From the NCBI RefSeq assembly GCF_026241335.1, contig NZ_JAPHAV010000003.1, positions 62,001 through 126,000 of the forward strand: a DNA stretch of 64,000 nt, written 5' to 3'. The stretch comes from Ochrobactrum chromiisoli (GTDB taxonomy: Bacteria; Pseudomonadota; Alphaproteobacteria; Rhizobiales; Rhizobiaceae). Positions within the stretch are counted from its first letter, which is position 1; every line of letters begins with the position of its first letter. Shown here in pieces: positions 18,967 to 28,881 of this stretch. The notes under the pieces are model-generated. The model saw nothing but the letters and a program-made list of their open reading frames with translations, searched no databases and was not told the DNA's origin. The position numbers and the translations under genes were made by a program.

Positions 18967-20106
18967 TTGCAGGAGGCTCTTGCCTTTTTCATTGGTGGTG
19001 AAAGTCTGTTCGTAGGGACGATTATTCCATTTCTGTTTGTGCTGACTGTTGTCGTTTTTGTGCATGAAATGGGACATTATCTGGTTGGCAGATGGTGCGG
19101 CATTGGTGCGAGCGCCTTTTCTATCGGTTTTGGACCAGAACTGATCGGCTTTAACGACCGACACGGCACGCGCTGGAAGCTTTCGGCTATCCCGCTTGGC
19201 GGCTATGTGAAGTTTCTGGGCGATGAGAGTGCCACCAGTTCGCCTGTCGGTGTGGATAATTCCACTCTCAGTGCAGAAGAACAGAGCAGGGCTTTTCATA
19301 CCCAACCGGTCTGGAAGCGTGCTGCAACGGTGTTTGCCGGTCCTGCATTCAACATCATTCTCACGGTTGTTATCTTCAGCGTATTTTTTGGCCTGTATGG
19401 TCGACAGATTGCCGATCCGCTTGTTGCCGGTGTTCAGCCGAACACACCGGCTGCTGAGGCTGGCTTTAAGCCGGGTGATCGCTTTATGAGTGTCGACGGG
19501 CAGAAGATTACGACGTTTGCTGATGTGCAGCGGATTGTTTCCGGTCGCTCGGGTGATGTTTTAGACTTCACAGTGGAGCGCGACGGCAAACTGGTTGATC
19601 TGCAAGCCACGCCAGCGCTCGTTGAACGCACCGATCCCCTTGGCAATAAAGTCAAGATGGGTGCAATCGGCGTGGAAATCACGCAGGAAGTCGGAAATTT
19701 TCGCAGGATTGAATATGGTCCACTCGAATCAGTGGGGCAGGCGATTCTGGAAACCGGCCATATCATCAGCCGGACCGGAGAATTTTTTCAGCGCTTTGCC
19801 GTTGGACGCGAAGATAAGTGCCAACTCGGTGGTCCTGTTAAGATTGCTAATATGGCGGGCAAGGCCGCAAGCCAGGGATTTGACTGGTTGATTCAGCTCA
19901 CAGCCATGCTTTCCATCGGTATCGGGCTTCTGAACCTGTTTCCGTTGCCGCCTTTGGACGGTGGGCATCTGGTTTTTTATGCCGTGGAAGCGATCAAGGG
20001 CAGCCCTGTGTCTGTCGGCGCGCAGGAGATTTTTTACCGCGTTGGATTCCTCGTTGTTACGGGATTCATGGGGTTCGTACTTTTCAACGACTTGTTTGCC
20101 TGCTAG
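18967..20106 (+). CDS. rseP: RIP metalloprotease RseP (site-2 protease)
   Basis: Intramembrane zinc protease that in other bacteria cleaves anti-sigma factors and remnant signal peptides. The 379-residue protein has HExxH in the first membrane helix (FVHEMGHYLVG), a single periplasmic PDZ-like domain (AGVQPNTPAAEAGFKPGDRF), and the second zinc motif NLFPLPPLDGGH in the C-terminal helix. The start used is TTG at 18967 with TAGGAG upstream; no better ATG exists before the first membrane helix. The neighbouring bamA fits the common rseP-bamA order. Confidence 0.95.
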   Translation: MQEALAFFIGGESLFVGTIIPFLFVLTVVVFVHEMGHYLVGRWCGIGASAFSIGFGPELIGFNDRHGTRWKLSAIPLGGYVKFLGDESATSSPVGVDNSTLSAEEQSRAFHTQPVWKRAATVFAGPAFNIILTVVIFSVFFGLYGRQIADPLVAGVQPNTPAAEAGFKPGDRFMSVDGQKITTFADVQRIVSGRSGDVLDFTVERDGKLVDLQATPALVERTDPLGNKVKMGAIGVEITQEVGNFRRIEYGPLESVGQAILETGHIISRTGEFFQRFAVGREDKCQLGGPVKIANMAGKAASQGFDWLIQLTAMLSIGIGLLNLFPLPPLDGGHLVFYAVEAIKGSPVSVGAQEIFYRVGFLVVTGFMGFVLFNDLFAC

Positions 20107-20282
20107 ATCACTGGGCAAATTGGTCGACGAGGAACCGGGTCGCGTTGTTATTTTGGCGGGGCCTGCCATTTTTCAAGAAGCACCACGCACATTAAAAACT
20201 GTGCAGAGGTGTTAATCAGAAATGAACATTGGGAGCGAGGACTGGAAAAGCGTAGTGATCTGTTTACCATAAACATTAAATC

Positions 20283-20302
20283 GCGTGGCATGGATGCCAC
20301 GC
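20283..20302. repeat. perfect 9-bp-arm inverted repeat upstream of bamA
   Basis: GCGTGGCAT-GG-ATGCCACGC sits in the 330-base gap between rseP and bamA, 135 bases before the bamA start. There is no T-run after it. It could be an operator or a transcript hairpin controlling bamA. The rest of the gap (20107-20436) holds no ORF or RNA gene that I can support. Confidence 0.5.
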
Positions 20303-20436
20303 TAATTGCTTAAGTAAACAGATTTTAACTGTGGCGCTTGCTTGTATAGAAAAACCGGTTATTACGGTTGTATCTATACGTGCATTTCTGGGAAAATCGC
20401 CCCGGGGACAGAAAGAAACGAAGGTTCGGAAAGCCC

Positions 20437-22815
20437 ATGACGGCAAGTTCTAAATTCTTTGGTGCCGCTTCAGCGCTCGCCATGTCAGTTGCTCTTGTAG
20501 CTTCGGGTTCGGCTGCGCTTTCTCTGGTGTCGGTCAATGCTGCTCAGGCTGCTGTTGTCAATCGCATCGAAGTGCGCGGAAATTCGCGCGTTGATGCGCA
20601 GACAATCCGTGACAATATCGATATTCGCCCAGGCAAAGCTTTCAACAGCACTGATATTGATGACGCCGTAAAGCGTCTTTATGCCATGGGGCTGTTTTCT
20701 GATGTTCGCATCAATCAGTCCGGTAGCACGCTTGTCATCCATGTTGATGAACGTAAGGTCGTCAATAACGTCCTGTTCCAGGGCAACAAGAAGATCAAGG
20801 ATCCTGACCTTGCTCGCGCTATCCAGCTTAAGCCGCGCTCGCCTTATGATGCTGCGGTGATGGAAGCTGACAAGGAAGCCATTAAGGGTGCCTATGCACA
20901 TATCGGCCGCAGCGATGCGATCGTGAATGCACGGACGGTTGATCTTGGTCAGGGCCGCGTCAATGTGGTCTATGAGATCACAGAAGGTGGTCGCACAAAG
21001 ATCGCTGACATTAATTTTGTCGGTAACAACGTCTATAGCGCGCGTCGTCTGCGCGATGTGATCTCCACAAAGCGTTCGAACCCGCTGTCGTGGTTGACCC
21101 GTAACGACGTTTACGATGAAGGTCGCTTGCAGGCTGACGAAGAAGCGCTGCGTCGTTTCTACTACAATCGCGGCTATGCGGATTTCCGTGTGTTGTCGTC
21201 GAATGCTGTGCTTGATCCGGCGACCAACGAATACACGATCACCATCAATGTTGACGAAGGTCAGCGTTATAATTTCGGTAATGTAACCGTAGAAAGCACC
21301 GTAGAAGGTGTTGATACGCAGGCTCTCGATCGTCTTGTGAAGACGCGTACGGGTAAGCCTTACAGCGCCAAGGAAGTTGAAGATTCGGTTACGGCTATCA
21401 CCGAAAACGTCGCCGGTAGCGGTTATGCGTTTGCCAAGGTTGAGCCTCGTGGTGACCGTGATTTCGAAAACAACACGATTTCGCTTGTTTACAGTGTTGA
21501 TCAGGGTCCGCGCGCTTATGTTGAGCGCATTGAGATCCGTGGCAACGACAAGACCCGTGATTATGTTATTCGTCGTGAGTTCGACATGAATGAAGGCGAT
21601 GCCTTCAATCAGGTTATGGTTCAGCGCGCGAAGCGTCGTCTTGAAGCGCTCGATTTCTTCCAGACAGTTAATGTGTCGACCGCGCCGGGTGCAGAGCCTG
21701 ATCAGGTGATCCTGATTGTCGATGTTGTCGAAAAGTCGACCGGTGAATTCTCGATCGGCGGTGGTTATACGACGGGTGGTGATTCGCCGGGCGCGCAGGT
21801 TGAAGCTGCGATTACCGAGCGTAACTTCCTCGGACGTGGCCAGTTCGTCCGTATCAGTGCCGGTGCCGGTCAGGACAAGATGCGTAACTACGCCTTGTCG
21901 TTCACCGAGCCATATTTCCTTGGCTATCGCATGTCGGCCGGGTTTGACGTATTCCGCCGCTCATATCGCGTGAGCAGCGGTGGTCGTTACGACGTTGAGC
22001 AGACGGGTGGCACGATTCGTTTCGGTCTTCCGATTACGGATAACTTCTCGGCTGGTCTTGCTTACAATCTCGTTCAGGAAAAGTATAAGCTTGACGTTCT
22101 TGACGCCCAGGGCAACCCAGACCCGAACTATTATGCCCCAGCGCTCATCGAAGCTGGCCAGCATAGCCCATGGCTTCGTTCTTCGATCAGCTACTCGCTG
22201 ACCTATAACTCCATTGATGATATGAAGAATCCGCATGATGGTATTTATGCGCGCTTCAATCAGGAGTTTGCAGGTCTGGGCGGCGACGCGAAATACATCA
22301 AGACCACGTTCAAGGCTAACTACTATCAGACACTCGCACAGGAAGCTGACATTGTCGGTATGCTGGGTGTTGGCGGTGGTTACATCCACGAGTTCGGCAA
22401 TGATGGCGTTCGTATCTTCGATATGTTCAAGAACAATTCGGATATGATCCGCGGTTTCAAGTTTAACGGTATCGGTCCTTATCAGGACGCTGGAAACGGC
22501 AACCGCTACTGGCTTGGTGGAACCACCTACGCAAATGCTACGGCTGAAGTTCAGTTCCCGATGCCTGTTGTTCCGGAAAGCCTTGGTATTCGCGGTGCAT
22601 TGTTTGCTGATGCAGCGACACTTTACGGAAACAGTTCCTCGCTTGGTGGTCAACCTGTTCTCGGCGATGACAAGAAGCTCCGCGCTTCGGTCGGTGTCAG
22701 CTTGATGTGGGCTTCGCCGTTTGGTCCGTTGCGCTTTGACTACGCATTCCCAGTTGCTAAGGCTGATACCGATAAGGTTCAGAATTTCAACTTCGGTGTT
22801 TCGACCAAGTTCTAA
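20437..22815 (+). CDS. bamA: outer membrane protein assembly factor BamA
   Basis: Central Omp85 insertase of the BAM complex. The 792-residue precursor has a signal peptide ending in NAAQA, then five POTRA repeats (starting RIEVRGNSRVDAQTIRDNI) up to about residue 430, and a C-terminal 16-strand beta barrel ending in phenylalanine (FNFGVSTKF), the outer membrane targeting signal. The L6-type loop motif shows as MIRGFKFNGIGP with the conserved R-G-F. The ATG at 20437 is preceded by a GGAAAG site; 69 bases of open frame upstream do not encode a signal peptide. Confidence 0.97.
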   Translation: MTASSKFFGAASALAMSVALVASGSAALSLVSVNAAQAAVVNRIEVRGNSRVDAQTIRDNIDIRPGKAFNSTDIDDAVKRLYAMGLFSDVRINQSGSTLVIHVDERKVVNNVLFQGNKKIKDPDLARAIQLKPRSPYDAAVMEADKEAIKGAYAHIGRSDAIVNARTVDLGQGRVNVVYEITEGGRTKIADINFVGNNVYSARRLRDVISTKRSNPLSWLTRNDVYDEGRLQADEEALRRFYYNRGYADFRVLSSNAVLDPATNEYTITINVDEGQRYNFGNVTVESTVEGVDTQALDRLVKTRTGKPYSAKEVEDSVTAITENVAGSGYAFAKVEPRGDRDFENNTISLVYSVDQGPRAYVERIEIRGNDKTRDYVIRREFDMNEGDAFNQVMVQRAKRRLEALDFFQTVNVSTAPGAEPDQVILIVDVVEKSTGEFSIGGGYTTGGDSPGAQVEAAITERNFLGRGQFVRISAGAGQDKMRNYALSFTEPYFLGYRMSAGFDVFRRSYRVSSGGRYDVEQTGGTIRFGLPITDNFSAGLAYNLVQEKYKLDVLDAQGNPDPNYYAPALIEAGQHSPWLRSSISYSLTYNSIDDMKNPHDGIYARFNQEFAGLGGDAKYIKTTFKANYYQTLAQEADIVGMLGVGGGYIHEFGNDGVRIFDMFKNNSDMIRGFKFNGIGPYQDAGNGNRYWLGGTTYANATAEVQFPMPVVPESLGIRGALFADAATLYGNSSSLGGQPVLGDDKKLRASVGVSLMWASPFGPLRFDYAFPVAKADTDKVQNFNFGVSTKF

Positions 22816-22829
22816 TAGATTTGCCTTTT

Positions 22830-22851
22830 CCCGGGGCAGACATGCCCCGGG
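22830..22851. repeat. GC-rich hairpin between bamA and lpxD
   Basis: CCCGGGGCA / TGCCCCGGG, a 9-bp perfect stem with a GACA loop, 15 bases after the bamA stop and 15 before lpxD. No T-run follows, so it probably protects the bamA mRNA 3' end or tunes read-through into lpxD rather than terminating fully. Confidence 0.6.
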
Positions 22852-22866
22852 CAAGAAAGTGCTTTG

Positions 22867-23922
22867 ATGGCAGATCCCATTTTTTTCAAGCCTTCCCGTG
22901 AACTCACGATCGGCGATATTGCAGATTTCACCGGTGCAAGCCTTCGTAACCCGAAGCTTGCGCCGCGTGCTGTTGCGCGTTTGGCGTCTTTAAGCGACGC
23001 AAGTGACGATGCGCTTGTTTTTGTTGATGGCAAGAGAAATGCGTTAGCGCTTGCCGGTATGAAAGCCGCAGGCGTTTTATGCTCCGAAGATGTCGCAGAC
23101 AGCGTTCCTCCCGGCATTGCCGCACTTGTTACCCGCAATCCACACCGTGATTTTTCGTCCGTTGGACGGATGCTGTTTCCTGTTGCCGTGCGGCCTGAAA
23201 GCTGGCTGGGCGAGACCGGCATTTCACCTTCTGCATTCATTCATCCATCTGCGAAGATTGAAGAGGGTGCAACGATTGAAGCCGGCGCGATGATTGGCAG
23301 AAATGTCAGCATCGGTTCCGGCACGCTGATTGCAGCCACGGCTGTTGTGGGTGAGGGCTGTCAGATCGGGCGCGATAGCTATATTGCGCCGGGTGTTGCC
23401 ATTCAGTTTGCGATGGTCGGCAATCGTGTGTCTTTGCATCCGGGTGTTCGCATCGGGCAGGATGGGTTTGGCTATGTGCCGGGTCCGCGCGGGCTTGAAA
23501 AGGTACCTCAGCTTGGCCGCGTTATTCTTCAGGATGATGTGGAAATCGGTGCAAATACCACGATAGACCGTGGAGCATTGAACGACACGATTATCGGTGA
23601 AGGCACCAAGATCGATAATCTTGTGCAGATTGCACATAATGTGCGCTTTGGCCGGTTTTGCGTTGTGGCTGCACTTTGTGGCATTTCCGGCAGTGTTGTT
23701 ATCGGTGATCAGACCATGATCGGTGGCAGTGTCGGCCTTGCCGATCATGTCGTTATCGGTTCGCGTGTGCAGATTGCTGCGGGAAGCGGCGTTATGAATG
23801 ACATACCCGATGGTGAGCGTTGGGGGGGCGTCCCTGCTCGACCAATCAAGCAATGGTTCCGAGATATTGCGAATATCCGAAGCATCGGGAAACCAAGAAA
23901 GGAGCAATCCTCTGATGAGTGA
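22867..23922 (+). CDS. lpxD: UDP-3-O-(3-hydroxyacyl)glucosamine N-acyltransferase
   Basis: Third step of lipid A synthesis: adds the N-linked hydroxyacyl chain. The 351-residue protein has an N-terminal uridine-binding domain (residues 1 to about 105) and a left-handed beta-helix of hexapeptide repeats ([20 protein letters not shown] and onward), then a C-terminal helix. The catalytic His is in the QIAHNVRFG segment. It overlaps fabZ by 8 bases. Confidence 0.97.
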   Translation: MADPIFFKPSRELTIGDIADFTGASLRNPKLAPRAVARLASLSDASDDALVFVDGKRNALALAGMKAAGVLCSEDVADSVPPGIAALVTRNPHRDFSSVGRMLFPVAVRPESWLGETGISPSAFIHPSAKIEEGATIEAGAMIGRNVSIGSGTLIAATAVVGEGCQIGRDSYIAPGVAIQFAMVGNRVSLHPGVRIGQDGFGYVPGPRGLEKVPQLGRVILQDDVEIGANTTIDRGALNDTIIGEGTKIDNLVQIAHNVRFGRFCVVAALCGISGSVVIGDQTMIGGSVGLADHVVIGSRVQIAAGSGVMNDIPDGERWGGVPARPIKQWFRDIANIRSIGKPRKEQSSDE

Positions 23923-24385
23923 TGCTAATCTGAAGCTGGAAACCGCAGACATTCAGGATATTTTGCGTGCGCTTCCGCATCGTTATCCGTTTTTGCTCAT
24001 TGACCGTATCATTAATATTGATGGCGATCAGTCTGCGACTGGCATCAAGAATGTTTCGATGAATGAGCCGCATTTTACCGGCCATTTTCCAGACAAGCCG
24101 ATTATGCCGGGCGTTCTGATCATTGAAGCCATGGCACAGACAGCTGGCGCAATCACAGTTCTTCATAATGGTGCTGATAAGCCGAGCCTCGTCTATTTCA
24201 TGACAATCGACAAAGCCAAGTTCCGTCGCCCTGTTGTTCCTGGCGATCAGCTTCACCTTCACGTGAAAAAGATCAAACAGCGCGGAAATATCTCTAAATT
24301 TGAGTGCGTAGCAGAGGTCGATGGCGTAAAGGTGGCCGAAGCTGAAGTCGCCGCGATGGTTGGCGTAGCCGAAGAGAAGGCGTGA
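23915..24385 (+). CDS. fabZ: 3-hydroxyacyl-ACP dehydratase FabZ
   Basis: Dehydrates 3-hydroxyacyl-ACP in fatty acid elongation and competes with LpxA/LpxD for hydroxyacyl-ACP. The 156-residue protein has the hot-dog fold: [13 protein letters not shown], the catalytic His in [16 protein letters not shown], and the catalytic Glu in IIEAMAQ. Its start lies inside the end of lpxD, with AAAGGAG 12 bases upstream, which decides against the 39-residue longer frame. The stop overlaps the lpxA start (GTGA). Confidence 0.97.
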   Translation: MSDANLKLETADIQDILRALPHRYPFLLIDRIINIDGDQSATGIKNVSMNEPHFTGHFPDKPIMPGVLIIEAMAQTAGAITVLHNGADKPSLVYFMTIDKAKFRRPVVPGDQLHLHVKKIKQRGNISKFECVAEVDGVKVAEAEVAAMVGVAEEKA

Positions 24386-25230
24386 GTACCTCAATGAAGG
24401 AAACTTTTATCCACCCTACTGCTCTCGTTGAGGCGGGTGTGGAACTTGGGCAGGGCGTATCTGTCGGCCCTTTTTGCCATGTGCTGTCTGGTGCTATCAT
24501 CGGTGATGGCTCGGAACTGATGAGCCATGTTGTGGTCAGCGACGCGGTAACGCTCGGCGCTGGCGCAAAGGTATATCCGCATGCTGTTCTGGGTTGCGAT
24601 CCGCAGAATGGAAAGCATAAAGGCGGACCGACCCGACTGACAGTGGGTACGAATTGCCTTATCCGCGAAGGTGTCACCATGCACCGCGGTTCAGACAGCA
24701 GTCGCGGCTTCACAAGTGTTGGCGACAATTGCCAGTTTCTCGCCTATGCGCATGTGGCGCATGATTGCGATGTTGGCAATCACGTTACATTCGCCAATAA
24801 CGTCATGATCGGCGGTCATGTCGAGATCGGTGACTATGCGATTCTTGGCGGTGGTTCGGCTGTTCACCAGTTCACGCGCGTTGGACATCATGCCTTTGTT
24901 GGCGGGATGGCCGCACTTGCACATGATCTCATCCCTTACGGCAGTGCGATCGGCAACCATGCGTATCTTGGTGGTCTGAATATCATCGGAATGAAGCGTT
25001 CCGGTATGCAGCGCAAGGATATCCATAATCTGCGCCACGCGGTGCATATGCTGTTTGATCGCTCCAAGCCTGTGCGTGAACGCGCGCAGGACGTTCTCAA
25101 GGCAATTCCTGACTCCGATGGTGTGAAGGACCTGATTTCCTTCATTCTTGTTGAAAATAAACGCGCCTATTGTACGCCGCCGCTTGGTTCATCCATAGGC
25201 GGAGCGATGGATGATGGTGACGGTGATTGA
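24382..25230 (+). CDS. lpxA: acyl-ACP:UDP-N-acetylglucosamine O-acyltransferase
   Basis: First step of lipid A synthesis. The 282-residue protein is a hexapeptide beta-helix ([21 protein letters not shown]) with the catalytic His at 127 in [12 protein letters not shown] and the C-terminal helical bundle [14 protein letters not shown]. The GTG at 24382 overlaps the fabZ stop; an ATG at 24394 is a possible alternative that removes only four residues. Overlaps lpxI by 20 bases. Confidence 0.97.
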   Translation: MSTSMKETFIHPTALVEAGVELGQGVSVGPFCHVLSGAIIGDGSELMSHVVVSDAVTLGAGAKVYPHAVLGCDPQNGKHKGGPTRLTVGTNCLIREGVTMHRGSDSSRGFTSVGDNCQFLAYAHVAHDCDVGNHVTFANNVMIGGHVEIGDYAILGGGSAVHQFTRVGHHAFVGGMAALAHDLIPYGSAIGNHAYLGGLNIIGMKRSGMQRKDIHNLRHAVHMLFDRSKPVRERAQDVLKAIPDSDGVKDLISFILVENKRAYCTPPLGSSIGGAMDDGDGD

Positions 25231-26101
25231 TAGCGGGAAAAGCGCGATAATGCGCCCGCGCACGGCCATTATTGCTGGCAATGGTCTTTTGCCGATTAAA
25301 GTTGCCGAGGCTCTGAAGGCGGATGGAAATCCGCCTTTTGTGCTTCCGTTGCGCGGTGAAGCTGATGCTTCACTTTATGATTATGATCATCAGGAAATTT
25401 CGGCTGTTGATTTTGGCATGCTGATGCGCGCCATGCGGTCTGCTGGCGTTTCGCAAGTGGTTCTGGCCGGTGGCCTTCGCAATCGACCGCATCTGAGCGA
25501 TTTGAAGCTTAATTTACCGACAATCCGGGCTGCGCGGTATGTTTTGGTTGCGCTAAGTCAGGGCGATGATGCGCTGTTGCGCGCCTTTATGCGCTTGCTG
25601 GAGCGCTACGGCTTTAAAATGGTTGGAGCGCACGAAGTTGTGCCAGACTTGTTGTCCCCCGAACCTGCGCGTTGTTTGACCCGTTTGGGAGCAGATTCGC
25701 GTGAGCGCCGGAATATCGCGCTTGCAATGGACGCAGCGCTTCGCCTGGGTGAACTTGATGTCGGGCAGGGCGCTATTGCGGCTGGGGGGCGTGTTGTTGC
25801 GCTTGAGGGGGCTGAAGGCACCGACTTGATGATTGAGCGCGTTTTTGCGCTGCGTCAGGAGGGCAGAATTTCAAAACGCGGCGGCGTGCTTGTCAAAATG
25901 GCCAAGCCACGGCAGGATGAGCGCGCTGATTTGCCAGCGATCGGTGTGTCCACGGTGGAAAATGCAGCGCGGGCTGGCCTTTCCGGAATCGCGATTGAAG
26001 CGGGGCGCACCTTCATTCTCGGCCTTGGTGAAACCCTGGCTGCGGCAAATGAAAAAGGCCTTTTTATCGAGACGATCAGTCGAAGCACAAAGGACATATA
26101 A
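25211..26101 (+). CDS. lpxI: UDP-2,3-diacylglucosamine pyrophosphatase LpxI (DUF1009)
   Basis: Hydrolyses UDP-diacylglucosamine to lipid X in alphaproteobacteria, replacing LpxH. The 296-residue protein has the DUF1009 pattern: IIAGNGLLPIKVAEAL at the N-terminus, VVLAGGLRNRP, a GAHEVVPDLLSPE segment, and AALRLGELDVGQGAIAAGGRVVALEGAEGTDLMIERV. The start region overlaps lpxA; the fifth or later codon (ATGCGCCCG) could also serve as start. Sits exactly where lipid A genes are expected, between lpxA and lpxB. Confidence 0.95.
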   Translation: MMVTVIDSGKSAIMRPRTAIIAGNGLLPIKVAEALKADGNPPFVLPLRGEADASLYDYDHQEISAVDFGMLMRAMRSAGVSQVVLAGGLRNRPHLSDLKLNLPTIRAARYVLVALSQGDDALLRAFMRLLERYGFKMVGAHEVVPDLLSPEPARCLTRLGADSRERRNIALAMDAALRLGELDVGQGAIAAGGRVVALEGAEGTDLMIERVFALRQEGRISKRGGVLVKMAKPRQDERADLPAIGVSTVENAARAGLSGIAIEAGRTFILGLGETLAAANEKGLFIETISRSTKDI

Positions 26102-26103
26102 GG

Positions 26104-27291
26104 GTGAGTAAAACCAGCCGGCCATTGAAAATAGCAATCGTGGCCGGAGAAGAATCCGGCGATCTTCTTGGCGCCGATCTGATAGATGCTCTTCGTGGCC
26201 AGACCGACAGACTTGTGGATATTGTTGGTGTCGGCGGCACGCATCTGACCGAGCGCGGCTTGAAGAGTTTTTTTGATCCTCATGAAATTGCACTCATGGG
26301 GCTTGGTGCAATTCTCAAAAACTTGCCCGGCCTTATTCTGCGTATTGGGCAGACGGCGAAGCGGATCGTTGCTGAAAAGCCGGATTGCGTTTTGCTGATT
26401 GACAGTCCCGATTTTACCCATCGCGTTGCAAAGAAAATACGTGCGGCTGACCCGTCTATTGCTATCGTCAAATATATTGCCCCAAGTGTCTGGGCATGGC
26501 GGCCGCAGCGAGCCAAAGCCATGCGGGCCTATGTCGATCATGTTTTGACAGTCTTGCCGTTTGAGGTCGAGGTGATGAAGCGGCTCAACGGACCGCAATC
26601 GACCTATGTAGGGCATCGTTTGAGCAGTTATGCGTCGATTCTGAAAGTGCAGGCGGCGCAACGTAAAGCCGAGATGACACGTTGGCCCGACGGGTCACGT
26701 TGCCTGCTTTTGCTTCCCGGTTCCCGCCGTGGCGAGCTTCAGATGCTTATGGAGCCATTCGGCAAGGCGGTTGCGGAACTTTCGAAACGTGTTGAAAAAC
26801 TCGAAGTTATTCTGCCAACCTTGCCGCGCATTGAAGAAACGGTGCGTGAGATGTCAAAGGACTGGGCCGTTAAGCCTCTCATTGTGACTGGTGATGAGGC
26901 CAAATGGGATGCTTTTTCGCGTGCGGATGCGGCATTGGCCGCGTCGGGTACTGTTTCGCTGGAGCTGGCGCTGTCGCATATTCCGACAGTTCTTTCCTAT
27001 AAAGCTGACTGGTTCGCGCGGCAGTTTCTGATCTCCCGTATTACGATCTGGAGTGCGGCTCTTCCCAATATTATTGCAGACCAGCCAGTTGTGCCGGAAT
27101 TCTTCAATGAGTCGGTGAGGCCCGGTAATCTTGCGCGCTATATTGAGCAATTGATGCAGAAGACAGCTTCGCGGCAGGCGCAGCTTGACGGCTTTGATAA
27201 AGTTACCTCGATCATGGCGACAGAACGCCCATCGGGCGAGATTGGCGCACAGGTTTTGCTTGATCTTGCAGAGAACGGTAGAAAACGCTGA
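26104..27291 (+). CDS. lpxB: lipid-A-disaccharide synthase
   Basis: Glycosyltransferase (GT19) joining lipid X to UDP-diacylglucosamine. The 395-residue protein has IAIVAGEESGDLLGADLI at the N-terminus, VGVGGTHLTERGL, the KYIAPSVWAWRPQRA signature, and LLLPGSRRGEL in the C-terminal Rossmann half. GTG start 2 bases after the lpxI stop, so tightly coupled. It is the last gene of the rightward envelope operon, followed by a strong terminator. Confidence 0.97.
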   Translation: MSKTSRPLKIAIVAGEESGDLLGADLIDALRGQTDRLVDIVGVGGTHLTERGLKSFFDPHEIALMGLGAILKNLPGLILRIGQTAKRIVAEKPDCVLLIDSPDFTHRVAKKIRAADPSIAIVKYIAPSVWAWRPQRAKAMRAYVDHVLTVLPFEVEVMKRLNGPQSTYVGHRLSSYASILKVQAAQRKAEMTRWPDGSRCLLLLPGSRRGELQMLMEPFGKAVAELSKRVEKLEVILPTLPRIEETVREMSKDWAVKPLIVTGDEAKWDAFSRADAALAASGTVSLELALSHIPTVLSYKADWFARQFLISRITIWSAALPNIIADQPVVPEFFNESVRPGNLARYIEQLMQKTASRQAQLDGFDKVTSIMATERPSGEIGAQVLLDLAENGRKR

Positions 27292-27313
27292 ACGCTGGAA
27301 AAACAAGACAAAT

Positions 27314-27342
27314 AAAAACCCCGGCGATTTGCCGGGGTTTTT
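27314..27342. terminator. bidirectional terminator between lpxB and gltA
   Basis: AAAAACCCCGGC / GCCGGGGTTTTT with a 5-base GATTT loop, placed between two converging genes. It ends both the lipid A operon and gltA. Confidence 0.92.
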
Positions 27343-27358
27343 GCATATCGAACGACGA

Positions 27359-28651
27359 TTACTTGCGCTTTGCGACTGGTACGTAATCGCGTTCCGCAGA
27401 TCCTGTGTAGAGCTGGCGCGGACGGCCGATCTTCTGCTGTGGATCTTCGATCATTTCCTTCCACTGCGCGACCCAGCCGACGGTGCGGGCGAGTGCGAAC
27501 AGAACCGTGAACATTTCGGTTGGGAAACCGAGAGCCTTCAAGGTGATGCCGGAATAGAAGTCGATGTTTGGATAGAGCTTCTTTTCGATAAAATATTCAT
27601 CGGTCAGAGCGATCTTTTCGAGTTCCAGAGCAACGTCGAGAAGCGGATCGTCCTTGATGCCGAGTTCGCCCAGAACCTCATGGCAGGTCTTCTGCATGAT
27701 CTTCGCGCGTGGATCGTAGTTTTTGTAAACGCGATGGCCAAAGCCCATCAGACGGAACGGATCGTTCTTGTCCTTGGCGCGTGCGATGAATTCTGGAATG
27801 CGGTCTACCGTGCCAATTTCAGCCAGCATGTTGAGGGCTGCTTCATTGGCGCCACCATGTGCCGGGCCCCAGAGACAGGCAACGCCTGCGGCGATACACG
27901 CAAACGGATTGGCACCCGACGATCCAGCAAGACGAACGGTCGAGGTCGATGCGTTCTGCTCGTGATCAGCGTGCAGGATGAAAATACGGTCCATAGCGCG
28001 CGCCAGAACCGGATTGACCTTATATTCTTCACATGGAACGCCAAAGCACATGTGCAGGAAGTTCGACGCAAAATCGAGGTCGTTCTTTGGATACATGAAC
28101 GGCTGGCCAATGTGATACTTATAGGCCATTGCGGCAAGCGTTGGCACCTTGGCGATCAGGCGGATTGAAGCAACCATGCGCTGATGTGGATCGGTGATAT
28201 CGGTCGAGTCATGGTAGAAAGCCGACATTGCACCAACGCAGCCCACAATCACTGCCATCGGGTGCGCATCACGACGGAAGCCCGTAAAGAACTTCGTCAT
28301 CTGCTCATGGATCATCGTGTGACGTGTTACGCGGTAATCGAAATCAGCTTTCTGGGTTGCTGTTGGCAGTTCACCGTAAAGCAGCAGGTAGCAGGTTTCG
28401 AGAAAGTCACCATGTTCAGCAAGCTGATCAATCGGATAACCACGATAAAGAAGAACACCTTTATCGCCATCAATATAAGTGATTTTGGATTCACACGAAG
28501 CCGTCGATGTGAAACCTGGATCATAAGTGAAAGCGTTGGCGTTCTTGTAAAGTGGCCCGATGTCGACGACCTCTGGCCCGACAGTGCCTTGTCGTACAGG
28601 CAGATCGAATGTTTTGCCGTCGAGGGTAAAGCTTGCTGTCTTATCTGACAT
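27359..28651 (-). CDS. gltA: citrate synthase (type II)
   Basis: First step of the TCA cycle. The 430-residue protein has the type II N-terminal beta domain and the catalytic motifs [36 protein letters not shown], and [16 protein letters not shown] with active-site histidines, plus the aspartate in the NIDFYSGI segment. The ATG at 28651 is preceded by AAAGGA; the 7 residues upstream are not conserved. A long antisense ORF covering this gene is a frame shadow. Confidence 0.98.
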   Translation of the reverse strand: MSDKTASFTLDGKTFDLPVRQGTVGPEVVDIGPLYKNANAFTYDPGFTSTASCESKITYIDGDKGVLLYRGYPIDQLAEHGDFLETCYLLLYGELPTATQKADFDYRVTRHTMIHEQMTKFFTGFRRDAHPMAVIVGCVGAMSAFYHDSTDITDPHQRMVASIRLIAKVPTLAAMAYKYHIGQPFMYPKNDLDFASNFLHMCFGVPCEEYKVNPVLARAMDRIFILHADHEQNASTSTVRLAGSSGANPFACIAAGVACLWGPAHGGANEAALNMLAEIGTVDRIPEFIARAKDKNDPFRLMGFGHRVYKNYDPRAKIMQKTCHEVLGELGIKDDPLLDVALELEKIALTDEYFIEKKLYPNIDFYSGITLKALGFPTEMFTVLFALARTVGWVAQWKEMIEDPQQKIGRPRQLYTGSAERDYVPVAKRK

Positions 28652-28881
28652 CGTGTTTCCTTTCGTGTCCACTTTGCCGCCCGTATGGCGGCTGAATTTT
28701 AATCGTCGTTATAACTTGTCTCTCGTAATCTCTGGATGTTTCCCGCTTTCGCGGGAACCCGGTTTTTCAACGCATTACCCTAACGATTTCGCTCGCCAAA
28801 CTATCCCAATGATTTTGCGATGCAATGCGTAATTTGTACTAATTAAGCCCGTTTTGTCACGTCAGCGTGAAAGCTGGGATT

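Noticed and set aside
27185..28168. Long rightward frame across the end of lpxB and gltA
   Set aside because: It is antisense to the well-supported gltA and has no family resemblance.
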